Source: Opisthocomus hoazin
Taxonomy: Eukaryota; Chordata; Aves; Opisthocomiformes; Opisthocomidae
Assembly: GCF_030867145.1 (NCBI RefSeq)
Contig: NC_134418.1
Location: 3,344,802-3,408,801, forward strand
Reading direction: 5' to 3'
DNA: 64,000 nucleotides
In this document: one piece after another, positions 20,201-32,400 of the stretch
How positions within the stretch are numbered: the stretch's first letter is position 1
Layout of the letters: each line of letters begins with the position of its first letter
Made by a program: the position numbers and the translations under genes
The notes under the pieces: generated by a model
The model's database searches: none
What the model saw: the letters and a program-made list of their open reading frames with translations, nothing else
Told to the model about the DNA's origin: nothing

Positions 20201-21504
20201 TTTCTTTCAGGGGAAAAGGATTTGAGGCAGAAAGACCTTTGCTTGTTGGATCCCCTTGCTGAAATCCTTCAGCTATTGATGTCACTGCTCTGGGACCAGG
20301 CCCCTGGTCCCCATGGGGTGCTCTGAGCAGCGTCCCCTCACCGTGCTCCTGCTATTTTTCCCCTTCCCCCAGGATGGGCTTCTGCAAGGAGGCAAATCCC
20401 TGTATTGCTGCTGTGAGGCAAAGGGAAGCCAAAGAGATGGGAAGATGCAGGGGTGGTCAGCTGGGCTGAGGGCTTCGTGCCTTGGAAGAGTGACGGGGAG
20501 GAGATCTTGCCCTGGTCCAACTAAAGCTGTTCCACCTCAATGCTGTTGTGTCTTATTTAGGGATCCCTCTTTGAAAATCTTTTACCCTTTTTAAAATTGT
20601 GGGTTGATTTTTCAGGGGCATGTGTGGTTTGAAAGTTTAAATGCAGAGCTTCGCTGCCTTCTTGGGCCTTTCAAGTGCCTCAGTTTGCCCCTGAGCTCCT
20701 GTTTGCTTGCTGCAGATATCTGCCAGCCCCATTGCCCGGCCCACGCACTGAGGGGCTGAGACTGGCCACCTTGGGCTGGATCCCAAGTCAAGGGCTCTAC
20801 ATCTGGAAGACTCAGCCAACCCTCAGGTACCATGTTCCCACCACACCAACTTGGCATTTGCTGGGGAAACACCTCTGGGGACCTGGCCTTCAATGCTCGT
20901 TGGGAGGAGATGGGATTTCTTTGGGAGGGGAGACCCTCAGGGGGAGAGCGGGATGTGCCCAAGGAGAGGAGGTGATGCTTTGAGCAATTTGGGTCCCTGA
21001 AACACCTCAGTCATCGTTACCCTTGATCACAACCACTGGAGAAGCACTATGGTACCTGTCAGTGGTCGAGCTATTGGCCACTCTTCTGTGAAAGTGGGTT
21101 AAGCTCCTCTGTTTCCAAATCAGAGATGGTTTAGATATCCCAGACCCTCCACCAGGAACATCTCTGTAAGCAAAAGCAGTCCTTGGCAATTCTCCCCAAA
21201 AGCTGATAGTGTCAAGTGATTAATTTTATCCATCTGGGCAGGCTCTGCCTCCTCGGGGGGAGAAACGTCAACCCCTGTGATACAGGGAAAATTGCTTTGG
21301 GACGCTAGTCCTCAAAACATCGAGAGGTTAAGGACCATGGAGATAATGAGATTTTTCAGAATTTGCATATTAATAACCGTGCCTATTAACTTGTCATTAG
21401 AGTTAAAAGGGTGTAATATTAACAATAGTTAATAAAACAGCCACTTTAATGGTCACTTGTACATGAAGATGGAAGAATGTATCTGCGCACTGCCTTTAGT
21501 GGGT
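20201..21504. other. Intergenic DNA, no gene seen
   Basis: Unique sequence only; no exon with credible splice borders noticed. Confidence 0.55.
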
Positions 21505-22208
21505 GGACCTGCTGAAGAGCAGCTCTGTGGAGAGGGACCTGGGTCTGCTGCGGGATGACAGGCCAACCCTGAGCCAGAACTGTGCCCTGACTGCCAAGAA
21601 GTCCAGTGGGATCCTGGGGTGCATTCAGAGAAGTGTGGCCAGCAGCTTGAGGGAGGTTCTCCTCCCCCTCTGCTCTGCCCTGGTGAGGCCCCATCTGGAG
21701 TCCTGGGTCCAGTTCTGAGCTCCCCAGTTCAAGAAAGATGAGGAGCTACTGGAGAGAGTCCAGCGGAGTGCTATGAGGATGATGAGGGGACTGGAGCATC
21801 TCTGCTACAAGGATAGGCTGAGGGAGCTGGGCTTGTTCAGCCTGGAGAAGAGAAGGCTGAGAGGGGACCTTCGAAATGCCTCTAAATATCTGCAGGGTGG
21901 GGGTCAGGAGGATGGGCCCAGACTCTTTCCAGTGGTGCCCAGCGACAGGACAAGGGGCAAAGGGCACAAACTGAAGCAGAGGAAGCTCCAGCTGAAGATG
22001 AGGAAGAACTTCTTCCCTCTGAGGGTGACGGAGCACTGGAACAGGCTGCCCAGGGAGGCTGTGGAGTCTCCTTCTCTGGAGATATTCCAGACCCACCTGG
22101 ACGCGGTGCTGTGCAGCCTGCTCTGGGTGACCCTACTTCGGCAGGGGGTTGGACTGGGTGACCCACAGAGGTCCCTTCCAACCCCGACCATTCTGTGATT
22201 CTGTGGTT
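21505..22208 (+). mobile_element. CR1 LINE fragment, 5'-truncated
   Basis: Plus orientation, about 700 bases. It contains the ORF2 C-terminal coding remnant broken by stops (open for 71 codons to 21718, then for 141 codons from 21773) and ends with CATTCTGTGATTCTGTGG, the CR1 terminal octamers. Confidence 0.93.
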
Positions 22209-22830
22209 CAGGATGTGGCAGGAGGCCTTGGTTCATCTCTTGTCTGTCTGAAGACGGAAGAGGAAAACTTTGGTTATTTTGGGACTTCAGCTTTATTTTG
22301 CAAGGTCAGTTTTCTTTGGGTTTCATCCATCTTGCTCCAGCAACATCTCTGCTCCTCCAAATCTGTGCTGTCTTCTCGGGCAAAGACAGAAAGCCACAGT
22401 TAGTGGCTAAGCTGAGGCGCACTGGCCATTTCCTCTCCTAATTGCCATTAAATGCAATTAGTCCTTCCCAGCATGCCCCAGGAGCAAGTGTCTTAACAAG
22501 GTCATCACGGCCTGCAGCTTGAGAAATGCTGGACTAAGAGTTTTAGGGAGAAGAAATATTACTATTATTTTTAAACCTACCTTTACACAAAAATTGGCAT
22601 TTTCTCTTCTGCCCTCCCAAAATCAGCCCACGCAGAGAACGTGCCTGCAGCCACTTGGTGCATGTCCCATGTCTTCAAATTCTCAGAGCAGGTCATTTTC
22701 CCTGGAAAGGGAGGGGAACCCTCCTCCAGAGTCCCCAGACCCCCAGGGATTTCAGAAGGGAGAAGATAAATGTTGCATCCTAAAGAAATACGGCTGGGCT
22801 AGGCGTGAGGGAGGTTAATTCTGCTCCCTC

Positions 22831-22887
22831 AAGCTATTGCAGGATTTTGGGGCTATTTTAAGCTATTGCAGGATTTTTGGGCTTTAA
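22831..22887. repeat. Two-copy tandem duplication, unit about 29 bp
   Basis: The unit starting AAGCTATTGCAGGATTTT occurs at 22831 and again at 22860, nearly identical, directly adjacent. Confidence 0.8.
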
Positions 22888-23230
22888 CCCCGTAGGTAAA
22901 AGGTCATCCAGAGCAAAGGGCCCATTAAGTTCATCACCTTTATAAACAACTTCTCTCCTTCTTTCCTCTGCCAGGGCATGGACTTGACCACCAGGCATAC
23001 GCCGGCTGCTTCCCAGTGGTGCATCGAGAGGAAAAAGTCCCTCCCTGTCTCTCCTTGCTAATGCACAGGAGCTGCTTGCTGCCTTACTCTCCCAAAGGTA
23101 ACTCCAGGGAAGGTGGAAAACCCCCTCCTGCCTGTCCCCCACCCTGTACCCCCCGTGCCAAACCCTGGTCCCAGGGGTGGAAAGCAGGGAAGGAGTCTGC
23201 AGTTCATGCGCAGATGGTTTTCTTAAATCT

Positions 23231-23326
23231 CGTAGAATCACGAAGGTTGGAAAAGACCTCTCAGATCATCAAGTCCAACCGTCACCCCAACACCATCCTT
23301 CCTGCTAAACCATGTCCCAAAGTCCC
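23231..23326 (-). mobile_element. Short CR1 LINE tail
   Basis: Reversed CR1 tail: CGTAGAATCACGAAGGTTGG, AAAGACCTCTCAGATCATCA, then AGTCCAACCGTCACCC. It is a different subfamily from the longer copies and resembles the tails at 30.7 and 53.5 kb. Confidence 0.85.
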
Positions 23327-24599
23327 ACACAGACATGTTTTACACATTTTTCTGAACACCTTTCCGCTGCCTTGGCATGGAACAGCTGGTCTTCAGGGGA
23401 TGGTTTCCTTCTTGGGTGAATTCATCTGGGTTTTGAGACTGCAGAATCCTTTGGTCCTGCAGCAGGGAGTCCTGCAGATCCCCCTTTTCCTTTGGGAATA
23501 CAAAGTGTATTGTTGTGCCAAACATGGGTGAGTTCAGACTGATCGCTGGAGCAGCCCCCGCTCCCCGGGTCGGGCAGGGACTGGGCTTTGCAAGTCGTGT
23601 TTCTGCACCAGCCCCATCCCACCTGGGCACATCACCGCTCTCGAGGGGCTGGAAAAACCCACCCCTAATGCAAAGAGCAAAAAAACCCAGAGCTTCAGCA
23701 CACCCTGCCCTAGCAAGGAAGCTATTTTAGCCAGCCTCCCACGCACGCTGCGATGCTCGAGCAGCGAAGGAGAAACCCTGGTGTTAAGCACAGCTTTAAC
23801 AGCCCCGCTTTAGCTCACCAAAGCTTCCCTTGCAGATGTATTTTCGCAGAGAACATCTGCCCCAAAAATCTCTTGGGGTTGGTGTTGGCTCTGATATGAG
23901 GTAATGTAGTGCTCTGCATTTCAGAGATTTAAAGGGTTTTTTTCCACTGTCAGCCCTCTGTGCTGTCCCCAAGAAGGCTGGAGGGTGCCAGGGTGTTTAC
24001 ACAGCCCCGGGATGGGTGAGGGAGATGGTGGCACTGGGGATGGAGGTGCCCATCTCGCTCCCAAAGTCCTCAAACAGCTCCAAAACTGCCTGCTTGGACA
24101 CCCATCGCCCTGAGGGATGCAGGATGAAGGGGAGCAAGGGGAGAAACCCCACGCTGTTCCCCCCGGGGAGGCAGCAGATGGGCTGAGCTCCCGGGGAAAC
24201 GGCATTTAGGAGCAACCGATGCAGGAGACGACTCTGCCCCGCTTCTTTCGCCCAGGGAGGAGCAAATAGAAGCTGTCTGATGCCCTTGGTCTGAAGCGCC
24301 GGAGCGATCCCAGCACCATGAAACGTTTGGCACAGAGGGAAAATGGATGTGGGTCTCTACATGCTCTTGCCTGGTTTGTTTATTCTCTCTGTTTTGATTT
24401 TATTAGGGCAAGGGAAATGCTGATCTTTAGGGTTCAGTCTCTCCCTGGCTGTTTGCCGCTCTTCAGTGCAGAGCTGAGTGAATACGGGACCTCCCACAAG
24501 CAGCGGGGTGGAAAAACGCATGGAGCAGGGAGAGAAACCCTCTCCCGTAAAATAAAATAATTTAAAAAAAGAAATGAGTGGGGAAGGATGCTCTGGAAA

Positions 24600-25520
24600 T
24601 AGCCTTCCTCTGTACCCGCACCCTGCTTGCCGGGTTGCAGGCTGCGCCGCAGGACCGCCACCCGAGGCATCTTCTCAGCTTCCAGCCTTTCCCTCGAGGG
24701 GAAAACCTCTGCGAGGGGCTGGGGTGGCTGCAGGACCCCCTCCCCTCTCCCCGGTTTTTGCTCCTCCCCGGGGCTCGGAAGGAGCCAGGGACCATCTGGG
24801 TCCCTGCCCGGGAGGAGGCGAGGGGCGGGCGGGAGGAGGGACCGGGGAGGGCAGAGGGATGCTCGGGGCTGGCTCTCCGCTTCCCAGCTCGCAGGGGCTC
24901 GCCTGGAGGATGTCTCACCCCCTCGGCACAGGTAACTGCGGGACCCCCATCACCCCAGCCGGGGGGGGGGGTGGCTGCAGACGGGAAGAGGGGGTTGCGA
25001 TCCTGCTTTGATTTGAAGAAAACTCCCTCCGAGGGGAAAAGGGGCTTGGAAACAAAAAGAGGAGGCTGCGGGTTGGGCATGGTGCTTGGAGCCCTGCGCG
25101 GGGGTGAGCGCTTCCCTGAAGTTTCCCTGTCGATGGCTGGGAAATACTTACAAGGGTGAGCACCCGGGGGTGGGAGCGCGGTGGCTGCTCTCTGTTGCGT
25201 GCGTGGCGGTGATCCGCACGGCTCCGCAGACGAGCTGGGGTTCCCCGACTTTGCGTGGTACCCCGGGGCGCTGCGCGCGATGGATGCGCTCCCACGGCGA
25301 GCTCCTGCGGGTACGTGCGGCCGCGTGTTGCCGTGACACGTGCACGGACCCACGCGCGTGGATTTACGGTCACGGCTTTGAAGCTGAAGTGCTACCGCCC
25401 GCGGGAGGTACAGCCTGCGACGTGTGTGTGCGCGCAGACGTCTGCGGCTGCGAGTTGTGCTGTCGCACGCTCCCCGATACCCGCATCCGAGAACAGGCGT
25501 GCGTTGCACAGGATTAAAAT
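24600..25520 (+). promoter_or_regulatory. CpG-rich block, probable promoter region of the HTR7-like gene
   Basis: The stretch is conspicuously G+C rich with frequent CpG, for example GGCGAGGGGCGGGCGGGAGG near 24.82 kb and many CGCG, ACGTG and GCGTG motifs near 25.25-25.45 kb, unlike the CpG-poor flanks. It lies 0.5-1.4 kb upstream of the receptor start codon on the same strand. A promoter role is inferred from position and composition; no TATA box or start site was identified. Confidence 0.55.
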
Positions 25521-26031
25521 GTGGGGATGCACACGAGAAGTGCAAGACCAGCAGCACAGCTCGGCAGTGACGCGTAAGGACACAGGCGGTTACGATCGGC
25601 TGCCGTTACCCATCCTTCTGGAAAAGGATGCAGGCGATCAGGCAGCCCTTGCGGGCGGACTGGGCAGCTTGTGTTCCTTTAAAAGTGGAGGTGAGGTTTC
25701 TCCAAGCATCCTCCAGCAAACTGAGGGTCTTCAAGCAGACTTGGGAAGCGGCTTCTTGCCGAGCACGTGAGATGCGGCCGCAGCTTTGGGAGGCATGAGC
25801 TGGGGTGGGGATGGGGGGACATTTTCTTTTCTTCACCTGTTTGTGATAAAATGTTCTGGTTTGTCACTGGAGGTGTCATTGCTGGGAGAAAACTCGTGCC
25901 GTTGCCCACTGCGGTGAGTTCAGAGCATGTTGCTAAGGGCCAGCCCCAGGCGGTTTCTGGAGCACCATCTTCTCTTTTTGGAGAACGCAGAGCAGCAGCA
26001 CCCAGCTCGGAAATCGGTCCCGAATCCATCC
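25521..26031 (+). other. Probable 5' leader of the HTR7-like gene
   Basis: Sequence between the CpG-rich block and the chosen start codon. An in-frame ATG at 25927 would add 35 residues to the receptor. A donor-like GCG|GTGAGT near 25.91 kb and an acceptor-like pyrimidine-rich stretch ending in GCAG near 25.99 kb leave open whether part of it is spliced out. Confidence 0.4.
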
Positions 26032-26435
26032 ATGACTGAGGAACCCTCCGTCCCAGCCGAGCCAGACCTGCCGTCCTCCAACCTTACCAACACGACGGAC
26101 TGCGGCGAGGAGATCCTGCTCTATGGGGACACTGAGAAGATCGTCATTGGAGCGGTGCTCTCCATCATCATCCTTATGACCATCGCCGGCAACGGTCTGG
26201 TCATCATCTCTGTGTGCATCGTCAAGAAGCTCCGGCAGCCCTCCAACTACCTGGTGGTGTCCCTCGCAGCCGCAGACCTGTCAGTGGCCTTCGCTGTCAT
26301 GCCCTTCGTGACCATCACAGACTTGGTGGGGGGAGAATGGCTCTTTGGGAAAGTTTTTTGCAATGTCTTCATCGCCATGGACGTTATGTGTTGCACCGCC
26401 TCCATCATGACCTTGTGCATCATCAGTGTGGACAG
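26032..26435 (+). CDS. HTR7L: HTR7-like coding exon 1 (N-tail to DR of DRY)
   Basis: Encodes the N-terminal tail and helices 1-3. It ends GTGGACAG|GTAAGA after two bases of the Arg codon. The ATG at 26032 has T at -3, a weak context; the ATG at 25927 has A at -3. Confidence 0.92.
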
Positions 26436-29400
26436 GTAAGAGAGGATGAAGCACCTGCTATGTGTTCAGGTGGGATCGAATATAAGGGTGTTTCTGGAGG
26501 TTGAGGGCCACCAGAATCACATTCCTTGTTGGATAAATGCTTCTGCATGTATTTTCCACGTGCATGGGGTGGCTGAGGGCTTTCTGTATGAATTGGGTGC
26601 CTCAGTCCCTTTGGAGGAGCTGGGCTTAAGGTGCTTCCTCGAGTAGCTTCTCTAAGTTACTCACTCAGTCGTCCCCCTCTAGGCAGCTGCTTCACATTGT
26701 TCTTCCTTGGCTTGAGGAACAGAGCCTAGAGGATGGACCTTCTCCATGGAAGGAGGCTGGACCATAAAATTATTCAATAAAACAAAAAAAACCCACTACA
26801 CGCACTTTGAAAATCCAGGTTATGGAGCTTCTGGAACCCAGTCCTATGGGATGCTCTGCTGTTGCCTGGACTTTTGCCTTGGCTGAGGATGTCGGCCACT
26901 CACCCCACCCCATCCCAAGTCTCCGAAACCCCTGGTTTAGCCCAGTGCATGCATTTGTGAGGATTTCCTGGCTTCAACTTCCACACCTAGGGTTGGGAGG
27001 GAAAGGCTAAGCCTGTCTGGCAAAGTGGCAAGACTCGGGCAAGTCAGCACCCTGGTGGGTCTAATTATAGCAGCCTGCGTCATTAGGGACATTGCTCTGA
27101 CGAGCCGGTGGGCCGGATCCAGGTCTGACGTGCATGCTGGCTTTCTCAGGGGGTTGGTTTGGGTTTACGCTGGCACTGCTGAGCCAGGCTGGTTTGTGAT
27201 AAGCAGCTCAGGGAGGGGAGACAGCCGATGAGATGCGTGCCTTCGGCTATGCGACCTCCCTGGTCACCCTCCCACCCTCCCCAGGTGTGAAACTGGGTGA
27301 CAAAGCAGAAAGGACAGAGAAAATCCTGCTGATTGACATTATCCCCCGGCAAGCAAACAGCACCTCCTGCTCTGAAGCCCTCACTCCACGCCAGCCGCTG
27401 CTCCCCTGTGAGCAGCCCTTTGCTCCACAGCCCTGATCAGCTCAGCACTGTGGGTTAGAAAGCAAAATCATGCCCGGGCCACATGGCGAGGTCCAGCTCT
27501 GCTGCCGAACTTGATTTGTTTCAGTAAAATCCTGCTCATAAAAAAGCAGGTGTATTCAGAACTGGCAGCACTCTGTCTCTCTTAGAGGGAAGAGATTAAA
27601 TGCAGTAATGAAATATGTCAGTGCTTCCTATTGATGAGCGAGGAGCAGGGAAGCGGCTACACAATAATCAGATTTGCTTTGCTTTAGAAAATTTCCTTTC
27701 CTTTCCTTTCCCCATTCCTTTCTCCTTTTCTTTCCCCGTCCCTTTCCCCTTCCTTTTCCCCCTTCTTTTTCCCCCCTTCCTTTTCCCCCCCTTCCTTTTC
27801 CCTCCCTTCCTTTCCCCTGTTCCTTTCCCCCCGTTCCTTTCCCCCATTCCTTTTCCCCCATTCTTTTTCCCCCATTTTTTCCCCTGTTTCTTTCCCCATT
27901 CCTTTCCCCGTTCCTCTCCTCTCCTCTCCTCTCCTCTCCTCTCCTCTCCTCTCCTTCCCTCCCCTTCCGCACCAATCCCATCCCATCCGATCCCTTGGAG
28001 AAACACTCTTCCAAACATGCACACAAATAGGACAGTCCTTTCACAAAAATCACTGCAATTTATTCCATTTATTCATCACATCTCTCTCGCCCCATGTCAC
28101 TGCTCCCATGAGCAGATCACAGTCCGAGGACACCGTGCAGGCAGGTGCCTGGGGTTGACCTTGGTCCATCTTTCTCTGTGGGAATGGGATCAGGCAGGAC
28201 ATATTTGGGAGGTGTGGGCACCAGCGTGGGGGGTCCAAGACTGAATCCGACACGGTGCTGAGGACCATAGGGAAGGCAGCGGGGAAGCAGGGTGGGCAAG
28301 AGTTGCATCTCCAAAACTAATCCCCGGCTTAAATGGGAGCAGCCCTAAGGCGGCTCTGAGTTGCACCCACTGGTCACACAGACAAGGAGGACTTCTTTTA
28401 AGCACACAATGCTGGAGGCACTTGTGGGCACACTTCTGTCTCCAGCAACCCCCACGTCTCTGGGGGAGCATCTCTACCCAGCTCATCACGAAGGGCTTTG
28501 TGGGGCTCCGAGGAGCCCAGGAGCAAGGCATCTTCAGGTCCTGGCTGCAAAACTCATGCAGAGAGGGAAAACCATCCCACCCCATAGGCACACGGTGCCA
28601 TGCCTCATCTCATGCAGCTCTCAGCTCTGCTGCAACATCTCCAGGTGCCAGCCGAGCAAGCTGCGTGGTCGTTTTTGGGTGTTGGAGAGCAAAGGGGAGC
28701 TGCAGTGAAAGAAATGACAGAGGGAGCAGGTTGCCCGGTGCTTTTACACAATGGCTTGACCTTTCTGTGCTTCAGACCTCTCAGCAGAGTGATGGAGGAA
28801 AAACCTGTGATACAAGAGGCTGCCACAGAGCCTGAGTCTTCTGGCATGGGCTTGTTCTTTGGGTGTGTTTTCACAGTGAACATGCCATGCTGGGAGCTCG
28901 GCTGGGCTGCAGCATCACCATTTTTCTCCCACACCTTCATCCCTCTCCACCAAATGCCTGATGGAGAAGTCGAGTGGCGAGAGGTCAATTGTCTGAGATG
29001 CATTTCAAGACAGGGAAAAGATAAAAAGAGCAAATGTTGTAATTTGAGTGGAAGGAGGCCTGGCAGGGCAGAGGGAAGGGGTTGAAGAGTCCTCCTGGCT
29101 GTGCCCATCTCGGCTCGGGGTGGAGGGAAGGGCATGCTGCAAGTGCAGGGGGGCTGGCGGGCTCAGTCTTGTACCGGGGCTTGAGAAGGGAACGGGAATA
29201 ATTGGGATGTCCTCTGATGCACAAAGGAGGAGCAGGTGACTGGGGCACTGTCCTGCCACTTTCTGCCCTGAGGTTCCCCAGGATCAGGCTGTGGGTTGTG
29301 TGGATTGCCCCACGGCCGTATCCTGAGCATCCTGTAAGTCATCGTCACATCACAACCCATCATTCTCACTGCTCCCACAGGGCGGTTGATGGAGGTGAAT

Positions 29401-32400
29401 CAAGGCAGAGCACAAATCCAGGACCATGCCTGGATCACCACCTCCCCTAAGCCTTGGGATGGGCAGGATTTTTTGTTTAGCTCCCGATTAGAAACATCTC
29501 CAAAAGCATACTTTTCAGTTTATATGCTGATACAAAGCAAATCCTATCACAAAGCTAAAGCAAAAGGATAGCTAAGTTTGAAGAGACCCTGAAACGCCTG
29601 CTCCAAAAGAGATGAAACAGTTGATCATCTCAGTGAGACATTAACTGAAATTTCCACCAGTGAAGATGGCAAGCTGTTACTCCTGCCCTGGAAGAATGAA
29701 GAGGAAGAGCACTGGCCTCCTCAACATGGACAGCACTGTTAGGCAGGTGCCTGAGGTGGCCAAAGAGGAGGTTGTGATTTTATTGATGGCTGAGCTGTCC
29801 ACATATTTTAGTTAGGTATAAAAAATGCTTTGCCCAAGATCATGAGTAAAGAGGGAATCAAGTGCTCCCTCAGTAACCTTGCAAATGACACCAACTTGGG
29901 CAGGAGTGTCGATCTGCTGGAGGGTAGGAAGGCTCTGCAGAGGGATCTGGACAGACTTGGATTGATGGGCCCAGGCCAACTGTATGGGGTTCAACAAGGC
30001 CAAATGCTGGGTCCTGCACTTGGGTCACAACAACCCCACGCAACGCTACAGGCTTGGGGAGGAGTGGCTGGAGAGCTGCCCAGTGGAAAAGGACCTTGGG
30101 GTGCTGGTCGACAGCCAGCTGACCATGAGCCAGCAGCGTGCCCAGGTGGCCAAGAAGGCCAACAGCATCCTGGGTTGGATCAGGAATGGCGTGGCCAGCA
30201 GGAGCAGGGAGGGGATCGTGCCCCTGTACTGGGCACTGGTGAGGCTGCACCTCGAGTGCTGTGTTCAGTTTTGGGCCCCTCACTCCAAGAAGGACATTGA
30301 GGGGCTGGAGCGTGTCCAGAGAAGGGCAGCGAGGCTGGGGAGGGGTCTGGAGAACAAGTCTGATGAGGAGCGGCTGAGGGAGCTGGGGCTGTTTAGTCTG
30401 GAGAAGAGGAGGCTGAGGGGGGACCTTGTTGCTCTCTACAACTACCTGAAATGAGGGTGTAGTGAGGTGGGTGTTGGTCTCTTCTCCCAAGTAACTAGCA
30501 ATAGAATGAGAGGCAATGGCCTCAAGTTTGTGTCAGGGGAGCTTTAGACTGGATATTAGGAAAAATTTCTTTCCTGAAATTGTATTGGAACAGGCTGCCC
30601 GAGGAAGTGGAGGAGTCCCATCCCTGGAGGTATTAAAAAAATGTGTAAATGTGGCACTTTGGGACATGGTTTAGCAGGCATGGTGGTGTTGGTATGACAG
30701 TTGGACTTGATGATCTTTAGAGGTCTTTTCCAACCTTAATAATTTTCTGATTATTAATGTACAGTGCTTTCTAGAATGCTCTTGATTGAAGCTTGTAGAA
30801 ATAATCTTGTCTGAAGGAGGGTTTGACTGATTTTCTTTTAAATCAAAAAAGAAAAATGCTGGAAACATCTATCTTCCTCTTATATTTTTCTTATCTAAAA
30901 GCCTGCCACTGTTATAAATTCTTTATTGCCACAAACCAAAACCAAAACAACAGCAAAAAACCCCTTTTGGCTGTTCAGCTTTTGATGAAGCTCTCCGTAA
31001 AAATGCCAAGAATCTGACAAAAGAAGCTCCCCAAATAGCACAAATCACTTCAGGTTTTCCTAGTGGAGGAAAACGTCTCCATCCGTTTCCCAGGCAGCTC
31101 CATTTGGGCTCTCCCTAGAAAAAAAAAAAAAAGGTTTTTACCTGAAATCAGATTATATGCTCCAAATTGGCATTGCCTTCAGTAAAAAGGATGTCTCCCA
31201 AAAGTTTTGGTGGGATAAAACCTGGAGGGCATTTTGCTGGATTGCCTTTCCTGTGTCCTTCATCTGAACATGTCCCAGGCCAGTAGGACAGTTAGGTCCC
31301 TGTGTGTATCTCCAGCAAGCATGAATGTATCCCTGGGATGCTCCCACCAGCCCTGGCTTAGGGCATGGGCAGATGAAGCCACAGGTAGCTGCAGCCTCCA
31401 GCTGCCCTTTGCATCCTCCACCTGGAGCTTTCCTCTCCTTCAGCAGGATGGGGCAGGCACGGCGTCAGCCTGGAAGCAAGGTACAGAGCTTCCATTTGGC
31501 CCAGAGGAGGCATGGGTTTATGGTAAAATAGTACGGTCTGGGAAACCCCAGTTCTGGGCTCTTCTGGGCTCAACCAACCTGTGCAAGTGGAGATTTATCC
31601 TTTCCCAGTTTGCCATTTGCAGAATGGGGATGGGGGCACCTTGGAGAGGTATCTGTGGGAGCGAGGACATGGAAAGAGTTTATTGCACAAGGAACAAGTG
31701 GCTGCACAATCATCTCTGCATGGTGGGGGTCCTGCAAAGCCACACAAACCACCAGCAAATTGCTGCTCTAGGAACTGGCCTTTGTTACCTGATCACTGCT
31801 AAACTTGATTAACAAGACACACACACAAAAAATAATCAAAGCAAGAGAATTTGATTTGAATTTCTGTGCAATCTTGCCTCCTGCACTGCTGTGAGCGCTG
31901 GCCTATTTTGAGGTCTTCCCGCTCTCATCAAAACTATCAGCAAAGACCTCAAAACGGCCCCATTTCCTCCAGCAGTGACTGCACAAGGCACCCGCAGATC
32001 AAATGTGTCAGCTTTGCCTGCTTTTTAAATCGTGTCACCGTGCATTTTGCTTGGCTAGTGTGTAAATTCCTTGAATTTTCAGCAAATCCCAAGTGGATCA
32101 GCTTCTAAAGAAAACCCAGTAATAGCATCACAAAGGATATCACACAACACAGCACATCTTTGCAAAGTTCTTGACTTGGATATACAGAAGAGTGATTTTT
32201 GGGTGCTGAATTTGGAGATGCAACAGGAGGGTGTGGTTTTCTCCCAGTATAGGGGACATCAAGTCTGCTCTCCCTCTGTAGATCCGTCCTACAGCAGAAG
32301 GGATGTGTGGCAGCATCCTTCCAACCTGCTCCCACCCATCACTCTGAGTTCTGATCTTCCAGCCAGGCTCATCACTTCTCACTGTGCTCAGCCCCGGTAG

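Larger units (their letters stand above)
22209..24559. other. Intergenic DNA upstream of the CpG-rich block
   Basis: Holds a small tandem duplication near 22.83 kb and a short CR1 fragment near 23.23 kb. Otherwise unique sequence without a recognisable gene. Confidence 0.55.

Noticed and set aside
19664..20326. 220-codon plus-strand open frame
   Set aside because: Also the antisense of a CR1 fragment.
24562..25557. 331-codon open frame on the minus strand
   Set aside because: Low-complexity Arg/Pro/Ser/Ala composition in a CpG-rich block, no domain recognised, antisense to the receptor leader region.
27615..28244. Several long open frames on both strands
   Set aside because: All are products of the polypyrimidine tract; peptides are Pro/Phe/Ser or Gly/Lys/Glu repeats.
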